64,000 nucleotides of DNA, taken from NCBI GenBank assembly GCA_051878975.1, contig JBJELD010000029.1:1-64000 (forward strand), given 5' to 3'. This document shows positions 9,193 through 17,928 of the stretch, one piece after another. The translations under genes and the position numbers were made by a program. Below the pieces are notes generated by a model. That model was not told where the DNA came from, did no database searches, and was given only the letters and a program-made list of their open reading frames with translations. Within the stretch, counting starts at the first letter, position 1, and each line of letters opens with the position of its first letter. Source of the stretch: Caccovicinus sp051878975 (lineage in GTDB: Bacteria > Bacillota > Clostridia > Lachnospirales > Lachnospiraceae).

Positions 9193-10269
9193 TTACTCTG
9201 TGATCTTTGCATTTTCAACCAGGAAATTCATAACCTTTACATTTCTTGCAGCATCATCCACTGCCTCCTGGCCGTAGGCGTCAACCAGCTCGTCCGGAGT
9301 ATCCAGGTCGTAAAGCGCAGCTACCTCCTGACGGGCAGCATCATCCACTGTCAGATTTTCCTTGGCAGCAATCTCCTTGGCAGCCAGATTTACCTTGATG
9401 CTGACTTCAATATCAGAACGCATATAATCCTTGAATCCATTCTCATCCATGCCATACATGGAAGCGTAATCAGACAGGCTCATGCCCTGCTGATCCAGAA
9501 CCGACTGCAGCTGTGCCAGCTGGCTGTTGAATTCCGCATCCACCTGCGCATCCAGCCCATCATAGGTTGCATTGGCAATCACCTGCTCCATGGCACTATT
9601 CTGCATCTGCACATTGGCGCTCTCCTGCGCACGCTCCTCCAGATTCTTGCGGATCTCTGCACGGTATTCATCCACAGTCTTGCTGTTCTTGGAAACCTTC
9701 TGAACAAACTCGTCATTCAGCTCGGCATCCTTCTTCACACTGATGGAATTCACCGTAACATCGAATACCACAGCCTGGCCGGCCAGCTCCTTATTGACAT
9801 AGTCCTCCGGGAAGGTCAGGTTCAGGCTCAGCTCATCTCCCGTATTCGCGCCAATCAGACCGTCCTCAAACCCGTCAATAAACACATTGGAACCCAAAGT
9901 CAGGTCATAGCTCTCGCTGGTGCCGCCCTCAAAAGCCACGCCGTCCTTCATGCCGACAAAATCAATATTCAGCACGTCACCGTCCTCTGCCGGACGATCT
10001 ACTTCTTCGGTGTCAAAATTCCGGCTCAGCACGTAATCGATCTGGCTCTGCACCTGGTCATCCGTCACTTCCGTATCCGGCTTTGTGATCTCCAGTCCCT
10101 TGTACTCCCCTAAAGTAACGGTTCCCTCCGGCACCTCTTCGGCCTGCGTGGTCTCCTCAGAAACGGTCGTAGCCGCCTCCGTTGCCTTGGTGTCATCCTT
10201 CTTCCCACATCCGGAAGCCAGGACGGCTGCCGCCATTGTACATAAACAAATTTTTGCTAATTTTCTCAT
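9193..10269 (-). CDS. Trigger-factor-like FKBP-domain lipoprotein
   Basis: This 358-residue extracytoplasmic protein has a lipoprotein signal (LASGC, Cys 21), then a Thr/Glu-rich linker. A trigger-factor-like FKBP peptidyl-prolyl isomerase domain follows (RPAEDGDVLNIDFVGMKDG, FEDGLIGANTGDELSLNLTFPEDY), with a helical trigger-factor C-terminal region after it. The ribosome-binding N-domain of true trigger factor is absent. It is thus inferred to be a foldase for exported proteins, analogous in role to PrsA. The ATG at 10269 has AAGGA about 10 bases upstream. The 126 bases upstream contain a TATGATATA direct repeat but no promoter I trust. Confidence 0.85.
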   Translation of the reverse strand: MRKLAKICLCTMAAAVLASGCGKKDDTKATEAATTVSEETTQAEEVPEGTVTLGEYKGLEITKPDTEVTDDQVQSQIDYVLSRNFDTEEVDRPAEDGDVLNIDFVGMKDGVAFEGGTSESYDLTLGSNVFIDGFEDGLIGANTGDELSLNLTFPEDYVNKELAGQAVVFDVTVNSISVKKDAELNDEFVQKVSKNSKTVDEYRAEIRKNLEERAQESANVQMQNSAMEQVIANATYDGLDAQVDAEFNSQLAQLQSVLDQQGMSLSDYASMYGMDENGFKDYMRSDIEVSIKVNLAAKEIAAKENLTVDDAARQEVAALYDLDTPDELVDAYGQEAVDDAARNVKVMNFLVENAKITE

Positions 10270-10395
10270 CTTAAACAAATCCTTTTCCTTTTTAATTTTT
10301 ATAAAGTATATCATACTATATCATACGAAACCCGGAAATGAAAGCATTTCCTCCAAATTCATAAAAAATTAAGGCAAACCGCAAACACACGCTCC

Positions 10396-11790
10396 TTATT
10401 TATAGAAAGCCTTAAACGCCTTGTACGTATTGTAGATATCCAGCTTGGAGGACAGCTCAAATGGTGCATGCATGGAGAGAATCGGCACACCTAAATCTAC
10501 CGTATCCACATCCATATGCGCCACAAATTTGGCAATGGTTCCTCCGCCGCCTTCATCAACCTTCCCTAATTCACCGGCCTGCCAGTACACGCCCTCCGCT
10601 TCCATCATGCCGATCACCTTCGCCATCAGCTCAGCTCCCGCATCGTTGGATGCAGACTTTCCTCTGGAACCGGTGTACTTGGTCAGTACGCAGCCCTTGT
10701 TGATATAGCAGGAATTACGGCTTTCAAACACATCCGCAAAGGTCGGGTCAAAGGCCGCATTGACATCCGAAGACAGACAGATGGAATTGCGCAGCACCTT
10801 CCGGACAGCCACACCTTCCCGCTCGGCCAGATCTTCTATATAATGAAGCACATAGTCGGAATTCAGTCCGGTATTGCCTTCCGAGCCGATCTCTTCCTTA
10901 TCCGTCAGAATCGTCACCGTCGTGTAGGTCGGAAGCTCTGTATGAATCTCCGCCATCAGCGCCGTATACGCGCAGATCCGGTCATCCTGCCCGTAAGCAC
11001 CGATCAGACTGCGGTCCAGACCTACATCGGAGGCCTTCACCGCCGGAACCATCTCGATCTCCGCCCGGTAAAAATCCGCCTCGGTAATGCCGTACTTCTC
11101 ATTCAGGAGCTGAAGCGCCATCAGCTTGAACGGCTCCTTGACTGCATCATCCTGAAACGGAAGTGAGCCAATAATAATATTCAGTTCCTCCCCCTTAATG
11201 CCTTCCCGCAGCGGGCGTTCATTCTGCTTTCCGGCCAGATGGGGCAGCAGATCCGTCACGCAGAAGACCGGATCCCCTTCCTTCTCTCCGATGCAGATTT
11301 CTACTCTGGTGCCGTCCTTCTTCATCACCACGCCATGCATGGCCAGCGGCACGGTTGCCCACTGATACTTACGGATTCCGCCGTAATAGTGGGTCTTAAA
11401 ATAGGCAATCTCCTCCTTCTCGTACATCGGATTCGGCTTTAAATCCAGTCTCGGTGAATCAATATGGGCTCCGTTGATCCGCAGGCCTTTTGCAGCCGGC
11501 TCCATACCGAAGGTCGTTGCAATCAGTGCTTTCTGCCGATTTACAAAATAAACCTTGTCGCCTGCCTGATAGGTTCCCTCCACATCAAAAGGACGATACC
11601 CCTTTTCCTCCAGAAGCGACACCGCATAACGCACACACTCCCGCTCCGTCTTTCCTTCATTTAAAAATTTCTTATAGCCCTCACAGAACTTCTGTGCCTT
11701 CCCGATCTGTTTCGGCGCTTCCTTTGCTATATTCGGAGCGCTCCAGGTTAACTGTTCCGCCAGCTCCTGTCCTTTTGTTTTTTTTGACAT
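10396..11790 (-). CDS. M18 family aminopeptidase
   Basis: This zinc aminopeptidase (aspartyl-aminopeptidase-like, PepC/ApeB group) acts on cytosolic peptides. The 464 residues contain the M18 landmarks GAHIDSPRLDLKPNP, YGQDDRICAYTALMA, TDKEEIGSEGNTG, and AHMDVDTVDLGVPILSMHAP near the C-terminus, which carry the metal-binding His, Asp and Glu. The start ATG has CGGAGGATAACGGA upstream. It follows dtd by 40 bases on the same strand. Confidence 0.93.
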   Translation of the reverse strand: MSKKTKGQELAEQLTWSAPNIAKEAPKQIGKAQKFCEGYKKFLNEGKTERECVRYAVSLLEEKGYRPFDVEGTYQAGDKVYFVNRQKALIATTFGMEPAAKGLRINGAHIDSPRLDLKPNPMYEKEEIAYFKTHYYGGIRKYQWATVPLAMHGVVMKKDGTRVEICIGEKEGDPVFCVTDLLPHLAGKQNERPLREGIKGEELNIIIGSLPFQDDAVKEPFKLMALQLLNEKYGITEADFYRAEIEMVPAVKASDVGLDRSLIGAYGQDDRICAYTALMAEIHTELPTYTTVTILTDKEEIGSEGNTGLNSDYVLHYIEDLAEREGVAVRKVLRNSICLSSDVNAAFDPTFADVFESRNSCYINKGCVLTKYTGSRGKSASNDAGAELMAKVIGMMEAEGVYWQAGELGKVDEGGGGTIAKFVAHMDVDTVDLGVPILSMHAPFELSSKLDIYNTYKAFKAFYK

Positions 11791-11830
11791 TCCGTTATCC
11801 TCCGTAATCTGTAAATCATTTCCCGCTTAT

Positions 11831-12283
11831 TTACCGGAACAGCTCTTTGCTGTCCAGAGCCAGCGTGAAAGGCCCGTCATTTATGAGAGAAACCTTCATA
11901 TCCGCCCCAAAGCTTCCGTGCTGCACCACCGGAACCCGCTTTCCGAAGCCCTGCACCATATATTCATACAGCGCATTGGCCATGTCCGGCTGGCCCGCAC
12001 CGATAAAGCTGGGCCGGTTGCCCTTATGACAGTCCGCATACAGCGTGAACTGACTGATCACCAGCACCTCGCCGCCCACATCTGCCAGGGAAAGGTTGGT
12101 CTTTCCGTTTTCATCCTCAAAAATCCGCAGCTTGCAGATCTTGTCCATCATCTTGTCCGCAACCGCTTCGTTATCTTCATTCGAAATGCCCACCAGAAGA
12201 AGAAATCCCTTCCCGATGCGCCCGATCTCCTGTCCGTCCACCGCAACCGCAGCTTCCCGGACTCTCTGCAGTACTACTTTCAT
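11831..12283 (-). CDS. dtd: D-aminoacyl-tRNA deacylase
   Basis: It hydrolyses D-aminoacyl-tRNA (and Gly-tRNA mischarges) in the cytosol. The 150-residue length is the family norm. The motif VISQFTLYADCHKGNRPSF carries the active-site threonine, and NDGPFTLAL is the cross-subunit GP motif. In many Firmicutes dtd follows a relA/spoT gene; here a small alarmone synthetase lies two genes upstream, separated by the GDPD. Confidence 0.96.
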   Translation of the reverse strand: MKVVLQRVREAAVAVDGQEIGRIGKGFLLLVGISNEDNEAVADKMMDKICKLRIFEDENGKTNLSLADVGGEVLVISQFTLYADCHKGNRPSFIGAGQPDMANALYEYMVQGFGKRVPVVQHGSFGADMKVSLINDGPFTLALDSKELFR

Positions 12284-12331
12284 TTCCTGTCACCATGATG
12301 GCCGTGCCATCATGCCTTTCCTTTTCATATA

Positions 12332-14113
12332 CTATCGAAGCACCATCTGCAGGTACTCCAGAAGTGTCTCCGTGGCCTCCTCCCGGCAGCAGATCTCTCT
12401 GGCCCGCACCGGATAATCCGTAATAATATTGTCCACGCCCGCCTGCTTCATCTGCTCCAGCTCCGCCTTGCTGTTCACCGTCCAGACATGAACGGCCTTG
12501 CCGGCTTCATGGACCCGTTCCGTCAGCGCCTTGTTCACAAAGCTGGAACGGATACTGATCAGATCCACGTTTTCATTGGCAAAATAATTCCCATAGGCAG
12601 CCGCCACAATATAACCGGTTCGGATATCCGGATTGGCGGCTTTCACCCGCTCCAGATACTTCATTTTGACCGAGGTGATGACGCACTGCGCTTCCATGCC
12701 CATCTCTTCCACCATGGCGGTCACCTTTTCCGGAAGATCCGTATCATCCCCGATATTCTTCAGCTCAATGTTCAGATTGATCCGGCCCTTGGCGTACTCC
12801 ATTACCTCTTCCAGCTCCGGCACACCGTTTCCCTGTCCTACATCCACATGCTTCAGCTCCTCGGCCGTCAGATCCTTCACTTTCCGGTCCAGTCCGGCTA
12901 CCCGTTTCAGATTTAAATCGTGGCAGACCACGACCCGGCCATCCGCACTTTCCTGAACATCGATCTCCGCAAAATCGGCCATCTCCTCCACCGCCGCCTC
13001 GACTGCCGCCATAGTATTTTCCGGAGCTGACTTAGAGCTTCCGCGATGGGCCGTGATCTGCACCGTCAGAGCATCGCTTCCTGCTACGGAGCCGTTATAA
13101 ACCAGATCGAACATGGACAGCCCGCTGATTCCCAGCGCCACCGCGGCCGCCGCCGCCAGCCTCTTTTTCTCTCCGCTGCCCAAAGAACGCTTTCCGCCCT
13201 TTCCCGGACCCTCCTCCTGAAACAAAACGGGAACCTGATCCTGATAATAAAATACAGTAAAGATTCCCATATTTCCAATCTGGATCAGAACGCTGAAAAG
13301 GAACAGAGCCACTGCTTCCACCCGGCCGGCCATGCCGAAAAGCACCGCCATCTGCAGACTTTTTTTCACAAACAGGACCACGGCAACCGCACAGACAGTC
13401 ATCACCAGAAAATAGACCAGAATCAGCAGCAGAACCAGCAACAGATTTCCGGCCAGAAATACTCCGATCACCTGCCCCGGCCGGCTCTTCAGCAGACGCC
13501 GGCTGTTCCAGAAGCTGTCCCCGAAGGATTTCTGTTCAATCATGGAAAAATGGATAACAAACGCGCAGGGAGCCAGACACAGCGCCAATGCCAGCACGAC
13601 CGCTGCCGCCAACGGCTTCCCGAATGCCGTGTGAAACAGCTCATACATCACAAAATTAACCGGCTTTACATGACTGAACAGACGGTAAATCAAAAACAGA
13701 TTCAGCAGCACACAGTCCCCTAAGATCACCAGAAACAGCTTCCAGTTCCGTTTCCGGCATTCATCCGCGGTTTTCTGCAGGCCGCCCAGCAGCATTTCAC
13801 AGGGCAGGACCTTTCTGGAATAAGCAGCTCCCTGATAGGCCGTCAGCAGAGCGCCGATCTCTACAGTCAAAAAGAAAAGGCCGCTCAGGCCCGCCGCTGC
13901 CAGAAACAGCAGCGTACATGGTTTCAGAAGAAATCCGCCCAGATTTCCGGCTGTCAGGTAACTATAGCCGGAGGCCTTCAGCGCCAGGCGCAGCCCCCGG
14001 TCCGTAAGCTGCAGGAAGAAAGAAAGACAGACAAAGCGGTAAAGAAGCTCAAAGCAGAAAACCCAGGCAAAATTCTGCCTGACCGTCCTTCGAATTTTCC
14101 TTACCAGCTTCAT
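12332..14113 (-). CDS. Membrane-anchored glycerophosphodiester phosphodiesterase
   Basis: The 593 residues combine an N-terminal multi-helix membrane domain (about residues 1-330, GDPD_2-type 'glycerophosphoryl diester phosphodiesterase membrane domain') with a C-terminal GDPD catalytic TIM barrel. The barrel shows TAHRGSSKSAPENTMAAVEAA, EIDVQESADGRVVVCHD, NIELK, and VHVWTVNSKAELEQMKQAGVDNIITDYP. It probably hydrolyses glycerophosphodiesters from lipids or teichoic acids at the membrane surface. It lies between relQ-like and dtd genes on the same strand. Confidence 0.92.
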   Translation of the reverse strand: MKLVRKIRRTVRQNFAWVFCFELLYRFVCLSFFLQLTDRGLRLALKASGYSYLTAGNLGGFLLKPCTLLFLAAAGLSGLFFLTVEIGALLTAYQGAAYSRKVLPCEMLLGGLQKTADECRKRNWKLFLVILGDCVLLNLFLIYRLFSHVKPVNFVMYELFHTAFGKPLAAAVVLALALCLAPCAFVIHFSMIEQKSFGDSFWNSRRLLKSRPGQVIGVFLAGNLLLVLLLILVYFLVMTVCAVAVVLFVKKSLQMAVLFGMAGRVEAVALFLFSVLIQIGNMGIFTVFYYQDQVPVLFQEEGPGKGGKRSLGSGEKKRLAAAAAVALGISGLSMFDLVYNGSVAGSDALTVQITAHRGSSKSAPENTMAAVEAAVEEMADFAEIDVQESADGRVVVCHDLNLKRVAGLDRKVKDLTAEELKHVDVGQGNGVPELEEVMEYAKGRINLNIELKNIGDDTDLPEKVTAMVEEMGMEAQCVITSVKMKYLERVKAANPDIRTGYIVAAAYGNYFANENVDLISIRSSFVNKALTERVHEAGKAVHVWTVNSKAELEQMKQAGVDNIITDYPVRAREICCREEATETLLEYLQMVLR

Positions 14114-14161
14114 CCTCTGTCCTTCCCTTCCTTGTTCTGTTTCTCGCCCTTTCGCGGCCAG

Positions 14162-14824
14162 CTACGAACTTTCGTTCTTTCCGGCCTTCTGCTCCTCCGT
14201 GATCGCCAGAATCGCCTCGTTCAGCGAATACATCTTGTTGTCCAGCATATCCACCATGTCGGCACAGGCCTTCAATTCCTTCAAAAGCTCCTCCGGAGCG
14301 CCTCCCTCCAGCTTGTAGGCAATCTTGTGCTCCAGACTCGCCCAGAAATCCATGGCAACCGACCGGATCTGAATCTCCACTCTCACATCCCTCCGTCCGT
14401 CACTCAGGTAGATCGGAAGCGTCACCACCATATGGTAGCTTTTATAGCCGTTTGGCTTCGGGTGCTTGATATAATCCTTCACATACAGCACCGTGATATC
14501 CTCCTGCCGCCCGATCATATCGGCAATCTGATAGATATCGGATGTATAGGAGCAGATGATCCGCAGCCCCGCAATATCACTGAGTCTGGCAACCATATTT
14601 TCAATGGTCACCTCATATCCATCCTGCTTCAGCTTCCGCACAATGCTGTCTGCCGTCTTCAGCCTGGATTTAATATGTTCAATCGGATTGTAGCGGTATC
14701 GCTGAACGAACTCGTCATTCATCATCTCCGCCTTTAAGGTCATCTTTTTCAGGGCGGACTCATAAAGAAACATGGTTTCCTCCCATCGGTCCACCTGCTC
14801 CTGATCTTTCAGGACATTTTTCAA
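14162..14824 (-). CDS. Small alarmone synthetase, RelQ/YjbM-like
   Basis: This is a single-domain (p)ppGpp synthetase that transfers pyrophosphate from ATP to GDP/GTP. The 220 residues lack HD, TGS and ACT domains. Synthetase motifs present are YNPIEHIKSRLKTADSI, DIAGLRIICSYTSDIY, NGYKSYHMVV and VEIQIRSVAMDFWASLEHKIAYK. Translation appears to begin at TTG (14824), with AAGGAGAGACGAGCGA upstream and no better ATG. It follows the S1-repeat gene by 28 bases. Confidence 0.92.
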   Translation of the reverse strand: MKNVLKDQEQVDRWEETMFLYESALKKMTLKAEMMNDEFVQRYRYNPIEHIKSRLKTADSIVRKLKQDGYEVTIENMVARLSDIAGLRIICSYTSDIYQIADMIGRQEDITVLYVKDYIKHPKPNGYKSYHMVVTLPIYLSDGRRDVRVEIQIRSVAMDFWASLEHKIAYKLEGGAPEELLKELKACADMVDMLDNKMYSLNEAILAITEEQKAGKNESS

Positions 14825-14852
14825 TCGCTCGTCTCTCCTTTTTGCAAAACGA

Positions 14853-15773
14853 TCAGAGCTTCAGGCCTTTCAGCAATGCTCCCAGCCCGGTTGTCGCCGC
14901 TCCGTCTTCCTTATAATCAAATACTTCCTCCGGCTCATCCTCCGGTTCAATCGCTTTCATGGACAGGCTGATCTTTCCGTTGTCGGCAGAAAGAATCTTT
15001 ACCTTCACGGTCTGTCCTTCCTTCAATACCACACCCGGATGCTTGATTCTCTGGCTGCTGATCTGAGAAATGTGCAAAAGTCCGGTCAGCCCGTTTTCCA
15101 GCGTTACAAATGCGCCGTAATCCTTCAGCGTCTCAACCGTACCCTCTACCACTGCGCCAACCTGGCATTTCGCAACCTTTTTCCGTTTTTCATCTGCCAG
15201 CTTTTCTCTTGCCACTTCCCGTCCGGACAGCACCAGACGCTTGTTCTCTTCATCCGCCGTGATCACGGTAACCTCAACTGTTTTTCCGTTCCACTCCTCC
15301 AGATCTTCCACATACTCCGCTGCCAGTTTGGAGGCCGGGATAAAGGCCCGGATGCCTTCCAGGAATGCAACTGCTCCGCCCTTTACGATTTCCGCAATCT
15401 TCACCTTGATCACGGTCCGGTCTTCCATCATCTTTTTCAGCTTATCCCATGCCAGAATATCATTGGCCTCTTTCCGTGAAAGGACAATGTTGCCTTCGCC
15501 GTCATCCGCCTTGATTACCGTAGCCGTAATTTCATCGCCCGGATGGATCTCTTCTTTCAGCTGAAAATCCGGATCATTGGATAAATCATCCTTGGAGATA
15601 ATTCCTTCTGCATAATATTTTAAATCCAGGATCACCTGATCATCCTCCACACTGATTACCGTTCCGGTCAGGATGTCGCCTTCCTTTACTTTCTTAAAAG
15701 AAGCCTCCAGCTCCGCCTCGTAATCTGCCATGGATTCTGTCTGCTCCAGGCTGTTTGTGAATTCTTCGTTCAT
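14853..15773 (-). CDS. S1-domain RNA-binding protein, RpsA-like
   Basis: This 306-residue protein consists of about three S1 repeats: GDILTGTVISVEDDQVILDLKY, a second around IKVKIAEIVKGGAVAFLEGIRAFIPASKL, and GAVVEGTVETLKDYGAFVTLENGLTGLLHISQIS. An acidic C-terminal tail follows. It is a low-G+C homologue of ribosomal protein S1, likely to bind mRNA, although firm ribosome association is not given by sequence. I chose the ATG at 15773 with GGAAGGTG upstream; a reading 51 codons longer runs through the promoter. Confidence 0.9.
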   Translation of the reverse strand: MNEEFTNSLEQTESMADYEAELEASFKKVKEGDILTGTVISVEDDQVILDLKYYAEGIISKDDLSNDPDFQLKEEIHPGDEITATVIKADDGEGNIVLSRKEANDILAWDKLKKMMEDRTVIKVKIAEIVKGGAVAFLEGIRAFIPASKLAAEYVEDLEEWNGKTVEVTVITADEENKRLVLSGREVAREKLADEKRKKVAKCQVGAVVEGTVETLKDYGAFVTLENGLTGLLHISQISSQRIKHPGVVLKEGQTVKVKILSADNGKISLSMKAIEPEDEPEEVFDYKEDGAATTGLGALLKGLKL

Positions 15774-15809
15774 GTTAAAACACCTTCCTTTCTGACTTCT
15801 TATTATCTT

Positions 15810-15839
15810 ATCATAATTCGTTTTAAAACGAAAGTCCAA
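15810..15839 (-). promoter_or_regulatory. Promoter of the S1 gene with a palindrome in its spacer
   Basis: The minus strand has TTGGAC, 18 bases, then TATGAT. The spacer is almost wholly a perfect 16-bp palindrome, TTCGTTTTAAAACGAA (15817-15832), so a repressor binding there would cover the polymerase site. No regulator is assigned. Confidence 0.55.
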
Positions 15840-15878
15840 TCCTTTTTCTTCCAGCAGAAATATGCAGAGTCTGTATAC

Positions 15879-15907
15879 TGGACATTTTTCCCGGCAAGAC
15901 TTATACT
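15879..15907 (+). promoter_or_regulatory. Promoter of the PHP phosphoesterase gene
   Basis: TGGACA and TATACT are separated by 17 bases, each one mismatch from consensus, about 50 bases upstream of the start and divergent from the S1 promoter. Confidence 0.6.
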
Positions 15908-15959
15908 CGAAGTAATACCAGAACAATACGATACATCAGAAACGGAGGAACATACATTT

Positions 15960-16685
15960 ATGCAGGATATCCTGGATTTACACACGCACACTGCCGCCAG
16001 CGGCCACGCCTACAATACGTTATATGAGATGGCTCACTCCGCCTCAGACAAGGGTCTGGCTCTTTACGGCTGCTCCGACCACGGCCCCAAAATGCCCGGA
16101 GGACCTCATTCTTATTACTTCATTAATTTTAAAGTCATTCCGAGAGAACTCTTCGGAATAAAAATTCTCATGGGCGCCGAATTAAACATCATCGATTATG
16201 ACGGAAACGTTGATCTGAAGACCGATATATTGAAAAAGCTGGACTATGGCATTGCCAGCCTTCACATTCCCTGCCTCAGACCGGGAACTGCAAAAGAAAA
16301 TACCCGCGCTTATTTAAAGGTGCTGGAAAATCCTTATATTCAGATCATCGGCCATCCGGATGACGGCCGTTATCCCATCGATTACCGGCAGCTGGTTGCA
16401 GCCGCCAGGAAGCATCACAAGCTGCTGGAAGTAAACAGCTCCTCCCTGCACCCCTTAAGTTCCCGTCCGGGAGCCAGAGAAAACTATCAGACCATGCTGC
16501 CCCTCTGCCGGGAATATGAAGTGCCGGTCATCATCAACAGCGACGCTCACATAGAAGCCACTGTAGGAGATCATGTCCGCGCCCATGAGCTTCTGGATGA
16601 GCTGAACTTTCCGGAGGAGCTGGTAGTCAACACCAGTCTGGAAAAACTGGCTGCCTTCGTTCCTGCCGCTGCGCAGTTTTTATAG
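15960..16685 (+). CDS. PHP-domain phosphoesterase, YcdX-like
   Basis: This 241-residue cytosolic metal-dependent phosphoesterase has the PHP motifs DLHTHTAASGHAYNTL, CSDHGPKMPG, GAELNIIDYDG, IGHPDDGRYPID and INSDAHIEATVGDH, which supply the trinuclear metal ligands. The E. coli homologue YcdX is the closest named family. The start is preceded by GGAGGAACATACATTT. Natural substrate unknown. Confidence 0.92.
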   Translation: MQDILDLHTHTAASGHAYNTLYEMAHSASDKGLALYGCSDHGPKMPGGPHSYYFINFKVIPRELFGIKILMGAELNIIDYDGNVDLKTDILKKLDYGIASLHIPCLRPGTAKENTRAYLKVLENPYIQIIGHPDDGRYPIDYRQLVAAARKHHKLLEVNSSSLHPLSSRPGARENYQTMLPLCREYEVPVIINSDAHIEATVGDHVRAHELLDELNFPEELVVNTSLEKLAAFVPAAAQFL

Positions 16686-16692
16686 ATCATCA

Positions 16693-16743
16693 TTGACACC
16701 TTTCTGATTTTTCAGTATAATATAAACAGTAATTATTATTACT
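16693..16743 (+). promoter_or_regulatory. perR promoter and PerR-like box
   Basis: A consensus promoter, TTGACA-17 bases-TATAAT (16693-16721), is followed at 16728-16743 by AGTAATTATTATTACT. This near-perfect inverted repeat is AT-rich like Per/Fur boxes and shares its AGTAAT half-site with the rubrerythrin operator. Autoregulation by the Fur-family product is inferred. Confidence 0.8.
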
Positions 16744-16760
16744 ATCAGAAAGGAGAAAAC

Positions 16761-17183
16761 ATGAAGACACTGAAGTACAGCCGCCAGCGGGAATCCATCA
16801 AAGCTTCCCTTGCCAGCCGGTATGACCATCCTACCGCAGACACCCTGTATGCCAGCATCCGGGAAGAATTTCCGAATATCAGTCTCGGTACGGTATACCG
16901 GAATCTGAATCTTCTGGTGGAATTGGGAGAGATTCAAAAACTGAATATTGGTGACGGCGCAGACCATTTTGACGGCAAAACCACTCCACATTATCATTTT
17001 GTGTGCAAATGCTGCCATCAGATCAGTGATCTCCCCATGAGTCCCCTGGATGAAATCAACACGCTGGCCCAGCGCTATTACGATGGACAGATCGAACATC
17101 ACACCACTACCTTCTTCGGAATCTGTTCGGACTGCTGCAAAAAAAATTCTCCGGATTACCCGGAAGTACTTGACAGGCAGTAA
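16761..17183 (+). CDS. perR: Fur-family peroxide regulator, PerR type
   Basis: This 140-residue metal-dependent repressor has the family winged helix (HPTADTLYASIREEFPNISLGTVYRNLNLL). The C-terminal metal domain has HYHFVCKCC near 77-85 and CSDCC near 122-126, two CxxC pairs that bind structural zinc. Its place directly upstream of a peroxide-scavenging rubrerythrin, with matching palindromes before both genes, supports PerR rather than Fur or Zur. The gene symbol is by family and context. AGGAGAAAAC precedes the start. Confidence 0.87.
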   Translation: MKTLKYSRQRESIKASLASRYDHPTADTLYASIREEFPNISLGTVYRNLNLLVELGEIQKLNIGDGADHFDGKTTPHYHFVCKCCHQISDLPMSPLDEINTLAQRYYDGQIEHHTTTFFGICSDCCKKNSPDYPEVLDRQ

Positions 17184-17218
17184 GAAGTATGGTAAAGTAA
17201 TTTCAGTAATCATTACTG
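17170..17218 (+). promoter_or_regulatory. Rubrerythrin promoter with PerR operator
   Basis: TTGACA, 17 bases, TAAAGT (17170-17198) overlaps the perR stop codon. Immediately downstream, at 17204-17218, is CAGTAATCATTACTG, a perfect 7-1-7 palindrome with the layout of a Per box covering the start point. Repression by PerR and release under peroxide are inferred. Confidence 0.8.
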
Positions 17219-17292
17219 ATTTGATTGCTGAATTTTACAGATTTGAAACAATTGAATATCATCTATATTAAAAAGAAAAGGAGAATAAAATC

Positions 17293-17841
17293 ATGAAAAA
17301 ATGGGTATGTACTGTTTGCGGTTACGTTTATGAAGGCGAGAATCCACCAGAGGCCTGTCCAGTATGTAAGGTTCCGGCTTCCAAGTTCAAATTACAGGAA
17401 GAGGAAATGACCTGGGCATGTCAGCATGAGATCGGCGTAGGCAAGGCAGAGGGTGTTACCGAGGATATCATCAACGATTTAAGAGCAAACTTCGAAGGCG
17501 AGTGCTCTGAGGTTGGTATGTATCTGGCTATGTCCCGTCAGGCTTTCCGCGAAGGCTATCCGGAAATTGGTGAATATTACAAGACCGCTGCATTTGAAGA
17601 AGCAGAGCATGCTGCAAAGTTCGCTGAGCTGTTAGGGGAAGTGGTTACTACCAGCACCAAGAAGAATCTGGAGTTAAGAGTTGCTGCTGAGAACGGCGCT
17701 ACCGCAGGCAAGCTGGATTTAGCAATCCGTGCAAAGAAAGCCAACTTAGATGCAATCCATGACACTGTTCATGAGATGGCTAAGGACGAGGCTCGTCACG
17801 GCTGTGCATTCCAGGGCTTATTAAAGAGATATTTTGGCTAA
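17293..17841 (+). CDS. Reverse rubrerythrin
   Basis: This is a cytosolic non-haem di-iron peroxidase that reduces hydrogen peroxide in anaerobes. The 182 residues have the rubredoxin domain at the N-terminus (C6, C9, C22, C25: CTVCGYVYEG and CPVCKVP). A ferritin-like diiron four-helix domain follows (ECSEVGMYLAMSRQA, EEAEHAAKFAELLGE, DEARHGCAFQGLLKRYF). This order is the reverse of classical rubrerythrin. It is monocistronic, with its own operator and a strong terminator. Confidence 0.95.
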   Translation: MKKWVCTVCGYVYEGENPPEACPVCKVPASKFKLQEEEMTWACQHEIGVGKAEGVTEDIINDLRANFEGECSEVGMYLAMSRQAFREGYPEIGEYYKTAAFEEAEHAAKFAELLGEVVTTSTKKNLELRVAAENGATAGKLDLAIRAKKANLDAIHDTVHEMAKDEARHGCAFQGLLKRYFG

Positions 17842-17871
17842 TCTAAATTTAAAAATCTAATTTCGATTATT

Positions 17872-17898
17872 AAGGAGCGGGCTGACCGCTCCTTTTTA
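17872..17898 (+). terminator. Terminator of the rubrerythrin gene
   Basis: GGAGCGG and CCGCTCC form a 7-bp stem with a 5-base loop (17874-17892), followed by TTTTT and located about 30 bases after the stop. Confidence 0.9.
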
Positions 17899-17928
17899 TT
17901 CTTCTGGCAAGGCAACCGGCTGGATCTT

